From an uncultured Verrucomicrobiota bacterium (GTDB lineage Bacteria > Verrucomicrobiota > Verrucomicrobiia > Opitutales > LL51), in NCBI GenBank assembly GCA_947174645.1, contig CAMWJR010000036.1, positions 1-9,088 on the forward strand: 9,088 bases of DNA, in the 5' to 3' direction. Shown in pieces: positions 1-6,242 of this stretch. Within the stretch, counting starts at the first letter, position 1. Each line of letters begins with the position of its first letter. The translations under genes and the position numbers were made by a program. Below the pieces are notes generated by a model, which saw only the letters and a list, made by a program, of their open reading frames with translations, did no database searches and had not been told where the DNA came from.

Positions 1-1325
1 ATTCAGGCATGGGGATTCGGCAACTTGTACGTCTCGCGAATTTTTCCAAGCCAGATTTTATTTTAGGCTCTCCGGCGCTTCAATGGTGGGTACGTTTAAA
101 GATTTTGCCCCTCCAAGGAAAAGTGATTCCGGTTTCACGCCATTTCGCCAAACGTGGGCAATCAGCAACGGTTATGCATCCCTCGAACGAAGACGATATT
201 GCTGCAATTCTCTTTACCTCTGGTTCTACGGGCCCCGCCAAAGGTGTTGTCTACTGCGTTAAACACTTCGCGGCTCAGCTACGCAAATTGCGAGCTAGCC
301 TTCGACTCATGCAAAATGCTCGTGACGTCACCCTGCTACCTGCATTCATGCTCTTTAACCCGATGTTTGGCCGGACAACGATTATTCCTGACATCGATTA
401 TACGAAACCGGCGACGTTGCATTTGCCTAGTGTCATTGAGACGATCGCGAATAGTGCAGCAACTAGCAGTTTTGGTGCCCCCGTGCTATGGGAAAAAATC
501 GCGGACTATTGCCTAGAAAATGAATTAAAACTACGGAGCCTAGAGCAGATTTTTCTCGCCGGAGTTTCAGCGACGCCACGTGTTTTAGAAAAAATTCGTC
601 AAGCAGCCCCCAACGCCAAAATTTATACACCCTACGGCGCAACAGAATGTCTGCCGATTTGTCTCATCGAAGCGACAACCATTTTAGAGGAATTACGCCC
701 TTATCAGGAAAATGGTGCAGGCACTTGTCTCGGCTATCCCATCGAAGGTATTAGTGTTAAAATTATCGCTCCCGTAGACGAGCCGTTAGCAGCGATTGAG
801 GAGCGACACGTATTACCAACTGGTTTTATCGGCGAAATTATTGTTTCTGGAGAAAATGTTACGGAGGCATACGACCAACTCCCTGAAGCAACACAGTTGG
901 CAAAGATTAATGACAACGGAAAACTGTGGCATCGGATGGGCGATCTCGGGTTTTTGGATGAAAAAGGTCGGCTATGGTTTTGTGGGCGCAAATCTGAGCG
1001 TGTTGTTTCGGGAAGTGAAGAATATTTTCCGGATTGTATTGAGCCACTCTTTTGTAAATACTCAAAGGTCGCGCGTGCAGCGCTAATCCGCTATGAGTCC
1101 AAGGGAATTGTTGTTCCTGCACTCGTCATTCTTCCGAAAGAAGGTTATTATCCACACTTCTTCTGGCAACGATGGGCTTTTCGTCGTCATCTCAAACAGC
1201 TCGCGCAACAGTTTCCGAAAACCGAATCGATCGAGCATTTCTTTTTCCTTAAAAAGCTTCCGGTCGATCCACGGCATAATGCTAAGATTAATCGTCAGCA
1301 ATTAAGTGCGACGTTTTCTGCGTAA
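1..1325 (+). CDS. OleC-like AMP-dependent ligase (probable beta-lactone synthetase or fatty-acid CoA ligase family), 5'-partial
   Basis: A member of the ANL adenylate-forming superfamily. Residues are counted from the Met codon at position 9. The phosphate-binding loop TSGSTGPAKG is at 70-79, the aromatic-loop motif YGATECLP at 209-216, and the ribose-binding region GDLGFLDEKG at 311-320 (Asp312), followed by GRKSERV. The C-terminal catalytic lysine motif PVDPRHNAKINR is at 418-429 (Lys426). The PVDxRHNAKI and YGATExLP wording resembles OleC, which adenylates a beta-hydroxy acid and closes it to a beta-lactone in long-chain olefin synthesis; these proteins are often annotated as fatty-acid CoA ligases. 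The Met at position 9 is unlikely to be the start. The frame is open to the window edge (codons from position 3), and family members run to about 550 residues with this Gly-Met-Gly segment lying internally. About 100 N-terminal residues therefore lie outside. No signal peptide or membrane segment is visible in this part. The family call is strong; the exact substrate is inferred. Confidence 0.82.
   Translation, partial: SGMGIRQLVRLANFSKPDFILGSPALQWWVRLKILPLQGKVIPVSRHFAKRGQSATVMHPSNEDDIAAILFTSGSTGPAKGVVYCVKHFAAQLRKLRASLRLMQNARDVTLLPAFMLFNPMFGRTTIIPDIDYTKPATLHLPSVIETIANSAATSSFGAPVLWEKIADYCLENELKLRSLEQIFLAGVSATPRVLEKIRQAAPNAKIYTPYGATECLPICLIEATTILEELRPYQENGAGTCLGYPIEGISVKIIAPVDEPLAAIEERHVLPTGFIGEIIVSGENVTEAYDQLPEATQLAKINDNGKLWHRMGDLGFLDEKGRLWFCGRKSERVVSGSEEYFPDCIEPLFCKYSKVARAALIRYESKGIVVPALVILPKEGYYPHFFWQRWAFRRHLKQLAQQFPKTESIEHFFFLKKLPVDPRHNAKINRQQLSATFSA
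1288..1325. other. Tail-to-tail coding overlap of the ligase and the sensor kinase
   Basis: The plus-strand ligase stops with TAA at 1323-1325. The minus-strand kinase stops with TAA at 1290-1288. The last dozen codons of each gene therefore share the same 38 bases in antisense. No terminator can sit between the genes, so each transcript must run into the other gene or end inside it. Confidence 0.85.
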
Positions 1326-2445
1326 TCTGCTTCGGATTTTTAATTTTTCGCGGAAAAGAAAGCACGATTTTTGTCCCCTGATGCTCGTGCGATTCAATAG
1401 TGATCGAAGCATCGTGTTCACGGAGAATGCGCTGAACGATAAACATCCCCAGACCACTCCCATGTGCCTTTGAGGTTACAAAGGGCGTAAATACTTGCTG
1501 AATCTGTACATCGCTCATCCCCTCCCCCGTATCACAAAACGCGACCAAGACGTGTTCATCATCCGAAGAAACTTGTATCGTTAGCTGTTTACGAATGGTC
1601 ATTGCGTCGACCGAATTCTTGATGATATTGAAAAAAACCTGCTTTAATTGATTTGTATCTCCAATAATTAATGGAATTTCGCCATCGACTTCAAAGCGGA
1701 TCTCAACTCCATCATTCACAAGCTCGGGCGACAAAAATTTAACAACAAAGTGTAGCAATTCGAGCACATCGGCATCGGTCAAATTCGGCGTCACAGGGCG
1801 CAACGCTTGAAGAAAATTCTTAATAATTCCGTTGAGACGATCGACTTCTGTGCGACAAATATCAATCGCTGACAAAATCGTATCCTTATGCCCCGCGCTA
1901 AGATCACTTTTCATGAGCTCAAGTTGGAGTGCAATCGAGTTCAAAGGATTTCCAATTTCGTGGGCAATCCCGGCCGATAAAAGCGCAACTGACTCGAGCT
2001 TTCCCTCCTCAATCTCACATGCCTTTTTTTGGATATGCTGTGTAATATCTGAAAAAACACAAACCGCTCGAAGCGTATCGCCTTCCTCAATCGGTACTGA
2101 ATAAAAGCGTAAGATTTTTGAAGCAGGATAAGTCAAACGGACCTCTGCGTGGATGGAGTGTTCCGTAATGTGTTGAATATCAACTTGCTTTAGGAGCTCG
2201 GGAATGCATTTCCATAAAATCATATCTCCGATATCTTTGAGGTTGAGCATCGTTTCTGCCGTTGTGTTGATGAGCTCTATCCGGCCAGAAGAATCGATTA
2301 CAATAATTCCATCTTGGATAAGGTTTAGGATTTTTTGGAAAAACTCGCGTTGACCGTAAAAGCGTTTTGCCAGCGTAATAAGCGTCGCTTTATCGAGATG
2401 CGCAATACGCTCGAGCCAATTCTTAAATGAAGCTCCTCGAATCAT
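1288..2445 (-). CDS. Cytoplasmic PAS-domain sensor histidine kinase (NtrB/AtoS-like architecture)
   Basis: A 385-residue sensor kinase of a two-component system. It would autophosphorylate on a histidine and pass the phosphate to a response regulator. A PAS domain covers roughly residues 36-136 (DGIIVIDSSGRIELIN at 45-60). The HisKA dimerisation domain follows, with the H-box AHEIGNPLNS at 161-170, making His162 the phosphoacceptor. The ATPase domain shows the N-box FFNIIKNSVDAM (271-282, Asn277), the G1 box DTGEGM (305-310), the F-box FTPFVTSK (319-326) and the G2 box GSGLGM (329-334). No hydrophobic segment is long enough to span a membrane, so it should sense an internal signal, or one passed on by another protein. 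The signal is unknown. No regulator gene adjoins it here. The ATG at 2445 follows a run of T with no ribosome-binding site, and no in-frame ATG, GTG or TTG was found nearby, so the start is uncertain although the domains are intact. Confidence 0.88.
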   Translation of the reverse strand: MIRGASFKNWLERIAHLDKATLITLAKRFYGQREFFQKILNLIQDGIIVIDSSGRIELINTTAETMLNLKDIGDMILWKCIPELLKQVDIQHITEHSIHAEVRLTYPASKILRFYSVPIEEGDTLRAVCVFSDITQHIQKKACEIEEGKLESVALLSAGIAHEIGNPLNSIALQLELMKSDLSAGHKDTILSAIDICRTEVDRLNGIIKNFLQALRPVTPNLTDADVLELLHFVVKFLSPELVNDGVEIRFEVDGEIPLIIGDTNQLKQVFFNIIKNSVDAMTIRKQLTIQVSSDDEHVLVAFCDTGEGMSDVQIQQVFTPFVTSKAHGSGLGMFIVQRILREHDASITIESHEHQGTKIVLSFPRKIKNPKQITQKTSHLIADD

Positions 2446-2474
2446 AAAAAAACTCGTAGCATTCCAGCTACGAG
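2446..2474 (-). terminator. Intrinsic terminator at the end of the ribosomal-protein operon
   Basis: Reading the minus strand, an 8-bp perfect stem (CTCGTAGC at 2474-2467, GCTACGAG at 2460-2453) with a 6-nt loop is followed at once by seven T (2452-2446). It begins about 30 nt after the rplQ stop, the expected position for the end of this operon. Five A on the upstream side (2484-2480) add some symmetry, but no plus-strand gene ends nearby, so a plus-strand role is not needed. The T-tract directly abuts the kinase ATG at 2445. Confidence 0.85.
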
Positions 2475-2504
2475 ATCTGTTTTTACAATGCTATTCTCGA
2501 GAAA

Positions 2505-2960
2505 CTAGGCAACTGCTTCTTCTGCAGGAGCTTTGGCCTTTTTCGCACCACGGCGCCGCGGTTTTTTATGACCCGTATCATCAGCGGCAACAAGTTCGAT
2601 GATCGCCATCTTACTAGCATCGCTGTAACGCGGAACGAGCTTATAAATCCGTGTATATCCCCCGTTGCGTTTCAAAAAGCTCTCTACTTTCTCGTCGAAT
2701 AAGGACTTTACAACACTCTCGTCACGTACACGCGCTAATGCAAGTCGACGGAAGTGTAGCTTTTGCTCCGGAGCTTCGACCGTGTATGCCTTTTTTGCTA
2801 AAGTAATAACCTTTTCCGCAAATGGACGTAAGGCACGCGCTTTTGCGAGCGTCGTCTCAATCCGGTCATGGGTCAATAACGCCGTCGTTAAATTGGCGAG
2901 CAACGCTTCACGATGCTCCTTTTTAACACCTAAAGTGTGATTATGTTTCTGGTGACGCAT
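2505..2960 (-). CDS. rplQ: 50S ribosomal protein L17
   Basis: L17 is a large-subunit protein near the peptide exit tunnel. The N-terminus MRHQKHNHTLGVKKEHREAL is the family hallmark. TTALLTHDRIETTLAKAR (25-42) and the end of the core, GGYTRIYKLVPRYSDASKMA (100-119), also match. The core is complete by about residue 126. The remaining 25 residues are a Lys/Arg/Ala-rich tail ending in AEEAVA, making the protein (151 residues) longer than the usual 115-130. The start is supported by AGGA, which overlaps the rpoA stop codon, 5 nt before the ATG. It is the last gene of the ribosomal block and is followed by an intrinsic terminator. Confidence 0.97.
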   Translation of the reverse strand: MRHQKHNHTLGVKKEHREALLANLTTALLTHDRIETTLAKARALRPFAEKVITLAKKAYTVEAPEQKLHFRRLALARVRDESVVKSLFDEKVESFLKRNGGYTRIYKLVPRYSDASKMAIIELVAADDTGHKKPRRRGAKKAKAPAEEAVA

Positions 2961-2967
2961 GGTTTTC

Positions 2968-3954
2968 CTAACTATTTAACATCCGCTCGTCGACTTTCAT
3001 CCCAAGCGATAATCCTAACTCTTCGAGCTTATTTTTAATCTCGGTTAACGATTTTTTACCGAAATTACGATACTTTAACATCTCGTTTTCGCCCTTCATT
3101 ACGAGTTCGCCAACTGTAGTAATGTTCGCGTTATTGAGACAGTTCGCGGCGCGAACGGAGAGCTCAATCTCGTTGACACTCATGTTCAGAAGTACACGGA
3201 GACGATTTTGCTCATCGCTTGCCTCGTGAGCCGCATCCTCAAACTCAATAAGATCGCCATTAATTGCATCAAAGACATCTAAGTGCCGCTTTAAAATCGC
3301 AATCGAATCTTTCAACGCAGTCTCGGGTGTTACACGACCATCGGTCCAAATCTCGAGCGTTAGCTTGTCAAAATCTGTCATCTGGCCAACACGCGTATCC
3401 TCCACAGAATACCGGGCCAACTTAACCGGACTGTAAAGCGCATCAATCGGGATAATACCGATATCAGTTGTAAATTTCCGTTCGTCAGCCAGGGCATAGC
3501 CACGACCAACTTCCGCTTCCATTTCCATAAACAAGCGGCGTTTTTCGTTAATCGTACAAATGACTTGATCGGGATTTACGATTGTCACAGGGGTATCACT
3601 GTGAATATCAGCAGCAGTTACAACCCCTTCGCGATCCACATCAATGGAGAGATGAATACTTCCCCGGGTATCCGCCTTTAAAAGGACTTTTTTTAGATTT
3701 AAGATGATCGCAGCAACATCTTCAACAACACCGGGAATGGATTGAAATTCGTGGGCAACACCTTCAATCTTTACGGAAGAAATCGCAACACCTTCAATTG
3801 AACTTAGCAGTACACGCCGTATCGAATTACCAATGCTGTGACCGTAGCCGGACTCAAAGGGCTCTGCGACAAACATGCCGTACGTATCCGTTGCGGTTTC
3901 TTCAATCCGCACCATCCTCCGAGGCAACTCAAATTTTCCTAAACGTCTGACCAT
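2968..3954 (-). CDS. rpoA: DNA-directed RNA polymerase subunit alpha
   Basis: The alpha subunit dimerises to seed assembly of RNA polymerase and contacts promoter UP elements and activators. The N-terminal domain spans about residues 8-240 and carries the dimerisation/assembly motif GYGHSIGNSIRRVLLSS (36-52). After a linker, the C-terminal domain (about 255-320) carries NEIELSVRAANCL (261-273), where Arg268 and Asn271 correspond to the DNA-contacting Arg265 and Asn268 of E. coli, and FGKKSLTEIKNKLEELGLSL (298-317). Its 328 residues match the family. The N-terminus MVRRLGKFELPRR resembles my memory of verrucomicrobial alpha subunits. The ATG lies 5 nt after the rpsD stop with no Shine-Dalgarno sequence, so translation is probably coupled to rpsD. 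rplQ follows after 7 nt. Confidence 0.98.
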   Translation of the reverse strand: MVRRLGKFELPRRMVRIEETATDTYGMFVAEPFESGYGHSIGNSIRRVLLSSIEGVAISSVKIEGVAHEFQSIPGVVEDVAAIILNLKKVLLKADTRGSIHLSIDVDREGVVTAADIHSDTPVTIVNPDQVICTINEKRRLFMEMEAEVGRGYALADERKFTTDIGIIPIDALYSPVKLARYSVEDTRVGQMTDFDKLTLEIWTDGRVTPETALKDSIAILKRHLDVFDAINGDLIEFEDAAHEASDEQNRLRVLLNMSVNEIELSVRAANCLNNANITTVGELVMKGENEMLKYRNFGKKSLTEIKNKLEELGLSLGMKVDERMLNS

Positions 3955-3959
3955 AACGA

Positions 3960-4568
3960 CTAACGGCTATAGAACTCAACGATGAGCTGCGCATTAATTT
4001 TCTGTTCGAGCTCCTCGGCAATCGGATCGCGCTCGACCTTTCCAGATAACGCATCTTCGTCAAAGGTCATCCACGCAGGTACTGCCCGGTAACGGCAATC
4101 TTCAACACTCTGTACTGCACACCGCTTTGAGGATGTCCCCTCACGGACCTTAATCGTATCCCCAGCCACACAGTTATAGCTCGGAATATCCACCTTCTGG
4201 CCATTCACTAAGACGTGTCCGTGGTTGACAAACTGACGCGCTGCCCGACGAGTCCGCGCCAAACCTAAGAGATAGACGACACTATCCAGGCGCATCTCTA
4301 AGAGACGTAAAAATTGCTCACTTGTTACGCCACGTTTCGCCTTGGCCCGGTCGAAGGTAAGACGGAACTGCTTCTCCGTTAAACCATACATGTAGCGTAA
4401 CTTCTGCTTTTCATTGAGACCGGTCCCGTATTCCGAAACCTTCCGACGGAGGCGTGGACCGTGGATCCCCGGATAGTACGGCTTCCGCTCAACCGCTTTA
4501 CATGAGGGGAAAATTTCACAGCCAAAACGCCGATTAATTCTAGCTTTAGGACCTGTATAACGAGACAT
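3960..4568 (-). CDS. rpsD: 30S ribosomal protein S4 (zinc-knuckle-free form)
   Basis: S4 is a primary 16S rRNA-binding protein that starts assembly of the small-subunit body. The N-terminal region MSRYTGPKARINRRFG leads into YYPGIHGPRLRRKVSEYGTG (31-50) and LNEKQKLRYMYGLTEKQFR (51-69). The S4 RNA-binding domain spans about 92-155, with RLDSVVYLLG (93-102) and ARQFVNHGHVLVNG (110-123). The C-terminus INAQLIVEFYSR is typical. The four-cysteine zinc knuckle of zinc-binding S4 proteins is absent: Cys17 and Cys23 are present but not in that spacing. Length (202) is normal. A purine-rich stretch (GAGAAGAG) before the ATG can serve as ribosome-binding site. The gene lies 21 nt after rpsK and 5 nt before rpoA. 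Confidence 0.97.
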   Translation of the reverse strand: MSRYTGPKARINRRFGCEIFPSCKAVERKPYYPGIHGPRLRRKVSEYGTGLNEKQKLRYMYGLTEKQFRLTFDRAKAKRGVTSEQFLRLLEMRLDSVVYLLGLARTRRAARQFVNHGHVLVNGQKVDIPSYNCVAGDTIKVREGTSSKRCAVQSVEDCRYRAVPAWMTFDEDALSGKVERDPIAEELEQKINAQLIVEFYSR

Positions 4569-4589
4569 AGCTTTCTCTTCTCAAAAAAA

Positions 4590-5063
4590 TTAGATTCTAC
4601 GACGTTTCCGAGGACGACAACCGTTATGTGGAACCGGTGTTAAGTCCGTAATCGAATTGACCGTTAACCCGAGCGTCTGTAAGGCCCGAATCGCCGAATC
4701 ACGCCCCATTCCTGGCCCCTTTACCCGGACCTCAACTTCCTTAAATCCGTGCGATAACGCTACACGCCCGGCCTCCTGAGTAACAACTTGTGCCGCATAT
4801 GCAGTCGACTTCCGTGAACCCCGAAAATTACACCGACCAGAACTCGACCAGGAAACAACATTCCCCTGGAGGTCTGTAAAGCATACCTTTGTATTATTGA
4901 AAGTTGCTAAAATGCTACATACCCCATGCGAAATATTTTTACTGTTCTTCGCTTTCCGGATCTTTGTCTCGGTTTCACCCTCACTGAGGATATCTTGAAC
5001 GGATTCCTTCTTTTCAGGAATTACCGACTCTTCCGTTAATACTAGCGATTCTTCGTCTGCCAT
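4590..5063 (-). CDS. rpsK: 30S ribosomal protein S11 with N-terminal extension
   Basis: S11 is a small-subunit platform protein near the E site and the mRNA exit. The conserved core begins near residue 45: ATFNNTKVCFTD (53-64), GNVVSWSSSG (67-76), GSRKSTAYAAQ (82-92), KGPGMGRDSAIRAL (115-128) and the signature DLTPVPHNGCRPRKRRR (140-156). Asn147-Gly148 matches the E. coli site known to form isoaspartate. Typical S11 is about 125-130 residues. Here about 30 extra residues, rich in Glu and Ser, precede a short basic stretch (KIRKAKNSKN, 34-43). The ATG is 1 nt after the rpsM stop, with a purine-rich AAGAAAGAAG just upstream. No other Met codon lies between it and the core, so the extension seems real. 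Confidence 0.97.
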   Translation of the reverse strand: MADEESLVLTEESVIPEKKESVQDILSEGETETKIRKAKNSKNISHGVCSILATFNNTKVCFTDLQGNVVSWSSSGRCNFRGSRKSTAYAAQVVTQEAGRVALSHGFKEVEVRVKGPGMGRDSAIRALQTLGLTVNSITDLTPVPHNGCRPRKRRRI

Positions 5064-5064
5064 T

Positions 5065-5439
5065 TTACTTCTTTCTTACGACACCAATCGTCTTCCGTGC
5101 GCCCTTCCGAGTACGCGCATTGGTCGAGGTCCTTTGTCCCCGAACCGGTAATCCGCGGTAGTGACGGATCCCACGATAACACTTAATCGCTTGGAGACGC
5201 TTTAAATTTGATGCAATCTCACGCCGTAAATCTCCTTCAACCTTCCACCCATTTTCAATGACAACGGCTGTAATCTGGTTCATGTTCTCTTCCGTGAGAT
5301 CTTGAGCGCGCATATTGGGATCAAGCCCCGTCTGCTCGACGATGAGATCCGCACGACACGGCCCAATGCCATAAATGTAGCGCAACGCGTACGGCAATTT
5401 CTTATTATTCGGGATGTCAACTCCTATCAAACGCGGCAT
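5065..5439 (-). CDS. rpsM: 30S ribosomal protein S13
   Basis: S13 is a small-subunit head protein that contacts the P-site tRNA and helps form inter-subunit bridges. It starts MPRLIGVDIPNNKKLPYALR with the following YIYGIG (21-26), as expected. The C-terminal signature is IKCYRGIRHYRGLPVRGQRT (85-104), followed by STNARTRKG (105-113) and a basic tail. Length (124) is standard. AGAGAAAAA just before the ATG is a plausible ribosome-binding site. It follows map after 28 nt, a gap far too short to hold infA or rpmJ, which precede rpsM in many genomes. Confidence 0.97.
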   Translation of the reverse strand: MPRLIGVDIPNNKKLPYALRYIYGIGPCRADLIVEQTGLDPNMRAQDLTEENMNQITAVVIENGWKVEGDLRREIASNLKRLQAIKCYRGIRHYRGLPVRGQRTSTNARTRKGARKTIGVVRKK

Positions 5440-5467
5440 AGTTTTTCTCTGCTAAAGTGTTCTGAAA

Positions 5468-6235
5468 TCATTTTTGAGGTAAAGTCAAGACCTCCGGAGC
5501 ATTCTCCGTAATCAAAATTGTATGCTCCCAATGGGCTGCCATTCGGTGATCCGCCGTACGGACCGTCCAGCCATCGGCATCAACGGCAATTTTGGGGCTC
5601 CCCTGTGTAAACATCGGCTCAACCGCTAGCGTCATTCCCGGCTTTAACACCGGACCTTTCCCAGCAATACCGTAATTCGGCACCTGCGGATCCTCATGCA
5701 TCGCTCGACCAATTCCGTGCCCCACGAGCTCGCGCACGACCCCAAGGTGATTAATATCGGCTACTTTTTGGATCGCTGAAGAAATATGACCAATGGTATT
5801 TCCCGGCAATGCCGCTGCGATTCCCGCAAACAGTGCTGCCTGCGTCACCGAAACCAAACGCGTGACTTCTTCCGGCACCGCACCAACCAACACGGTTCGA
5901 GTATTGTCGCCACAATATCCATCGACACTCATGGCGAGATCGATACTGATAATATCGCCTTCTTTTAAAATTTTTCGCTTCGAAGGAATTCCATGGACGA
6001 TTTCCTCATTGACCGAGAAGCAACCGTAGCCAGGAAACACACGTTTTCCCGAGCGAAAACCATAGCTTGAACTGATAGCACCGTAACGGTCCATGGCCTG
6101 CTTTGTGTAGTCGTCCAAGTCCTGCGTCGAAACACCTGGAGCGACTTTTTCACAGACCTCGGCAAGCACACGCGCGGACACCTCCCCCGCTCGTCGCATT
6201 TTTTGAATTTCCTCAATCGATTTTATCGGAATCAT
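5468..6235 (-). CDS. map: Type I methionine aminopeptidase
   Basis: This cytosolic metalloprotease removes the initiator methionine from new proteins. All five metal ligands of the family are present: Asp99 (in SIDLAM), Asp110 (in GYCGDNTRT), His173 (in VGHGIGRAMHE), Glu206 (in AVEPMF) and Glu237 (in WEHTIL). The substrate-pocket histidines are there too (His81 in NEEIVHGIPS and His180). At 255 residues, beginning directly with IKSIEEIQKMRRAG, it is the short type Ia form, without an N-terminal SH3-binding or zinc-finger extension. The ATG lies 7 nt after the secY stop and has no visible Shine-Dalgarno sequence (CCTCATC precedes it), so translation may depend on ribosomes finishing secY. A location beside secY is common for map. 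Confidence 0.97.
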   Translation of the reverse strand: MIPIKSIEEIQKMRRAGEVSARVLAEVCEKVAPGVSTQDLDDYTKQAMDRYGAISSSYGFRSGKRVFPGYGCFSVNEEIVHGIPSKRKILKEGDIISIDLAMSVDGYCGDNTRTVLVGAVPEEVTRLVSVTQAALFAGIAAALPGNTIGHISSAIQKVADINHLGVVRELVGHGIGRAMHEDPQVPNYGIAGKGPVLKPGMTLAVEPMFTQGSPKIAVDADGWTVRTADHRMAAHWEHTILITENAPEVLTLPQK

Positions 6236-6242
6236 GATGAGG

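Noticed and set aside
9..11. ATG at position 9 as the true start of the ligase
   Set aside because: The frame is open upstream to the edge, and the Gly-Met-Gly segment corresponds to an internal position in OleC-type enzymes. The gene is truncated by the window.
1320..1360. T-rich stretch after the ligase stop as a plus-strand terminator
   Set aside because: Two T-runs are present, but the only hairpins I can draw have 4-5 weak A/T-rich pairs. The stretch also lies inside the kinase coding sequence. Too weak to call.
2475..2510. Minus-strand promoter for the kinase between rplQ and the hairpin
   Set aside because: A TTGCCT-like -35 and a TGTAAA-like -10 can be paired only with 19-nt spacing and poor -10 match. 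Any transcript would still carry the hairpin. Not supportable.
4518..4568. Cys17 and Cys23 of S4 as a remnant zinc site
   Set aside because: The spacing does not match the zinc knuckle of S4 and no second pair is near. They are more likely ordinary cysteines.
5440..5560. S4-binding pseudoknot regulating rpsM, as in the E. coli alpha operon
   Set aside because: Only 28 non-coding bases precede rpsM, and no pairing pattern like that element is visible by eye.
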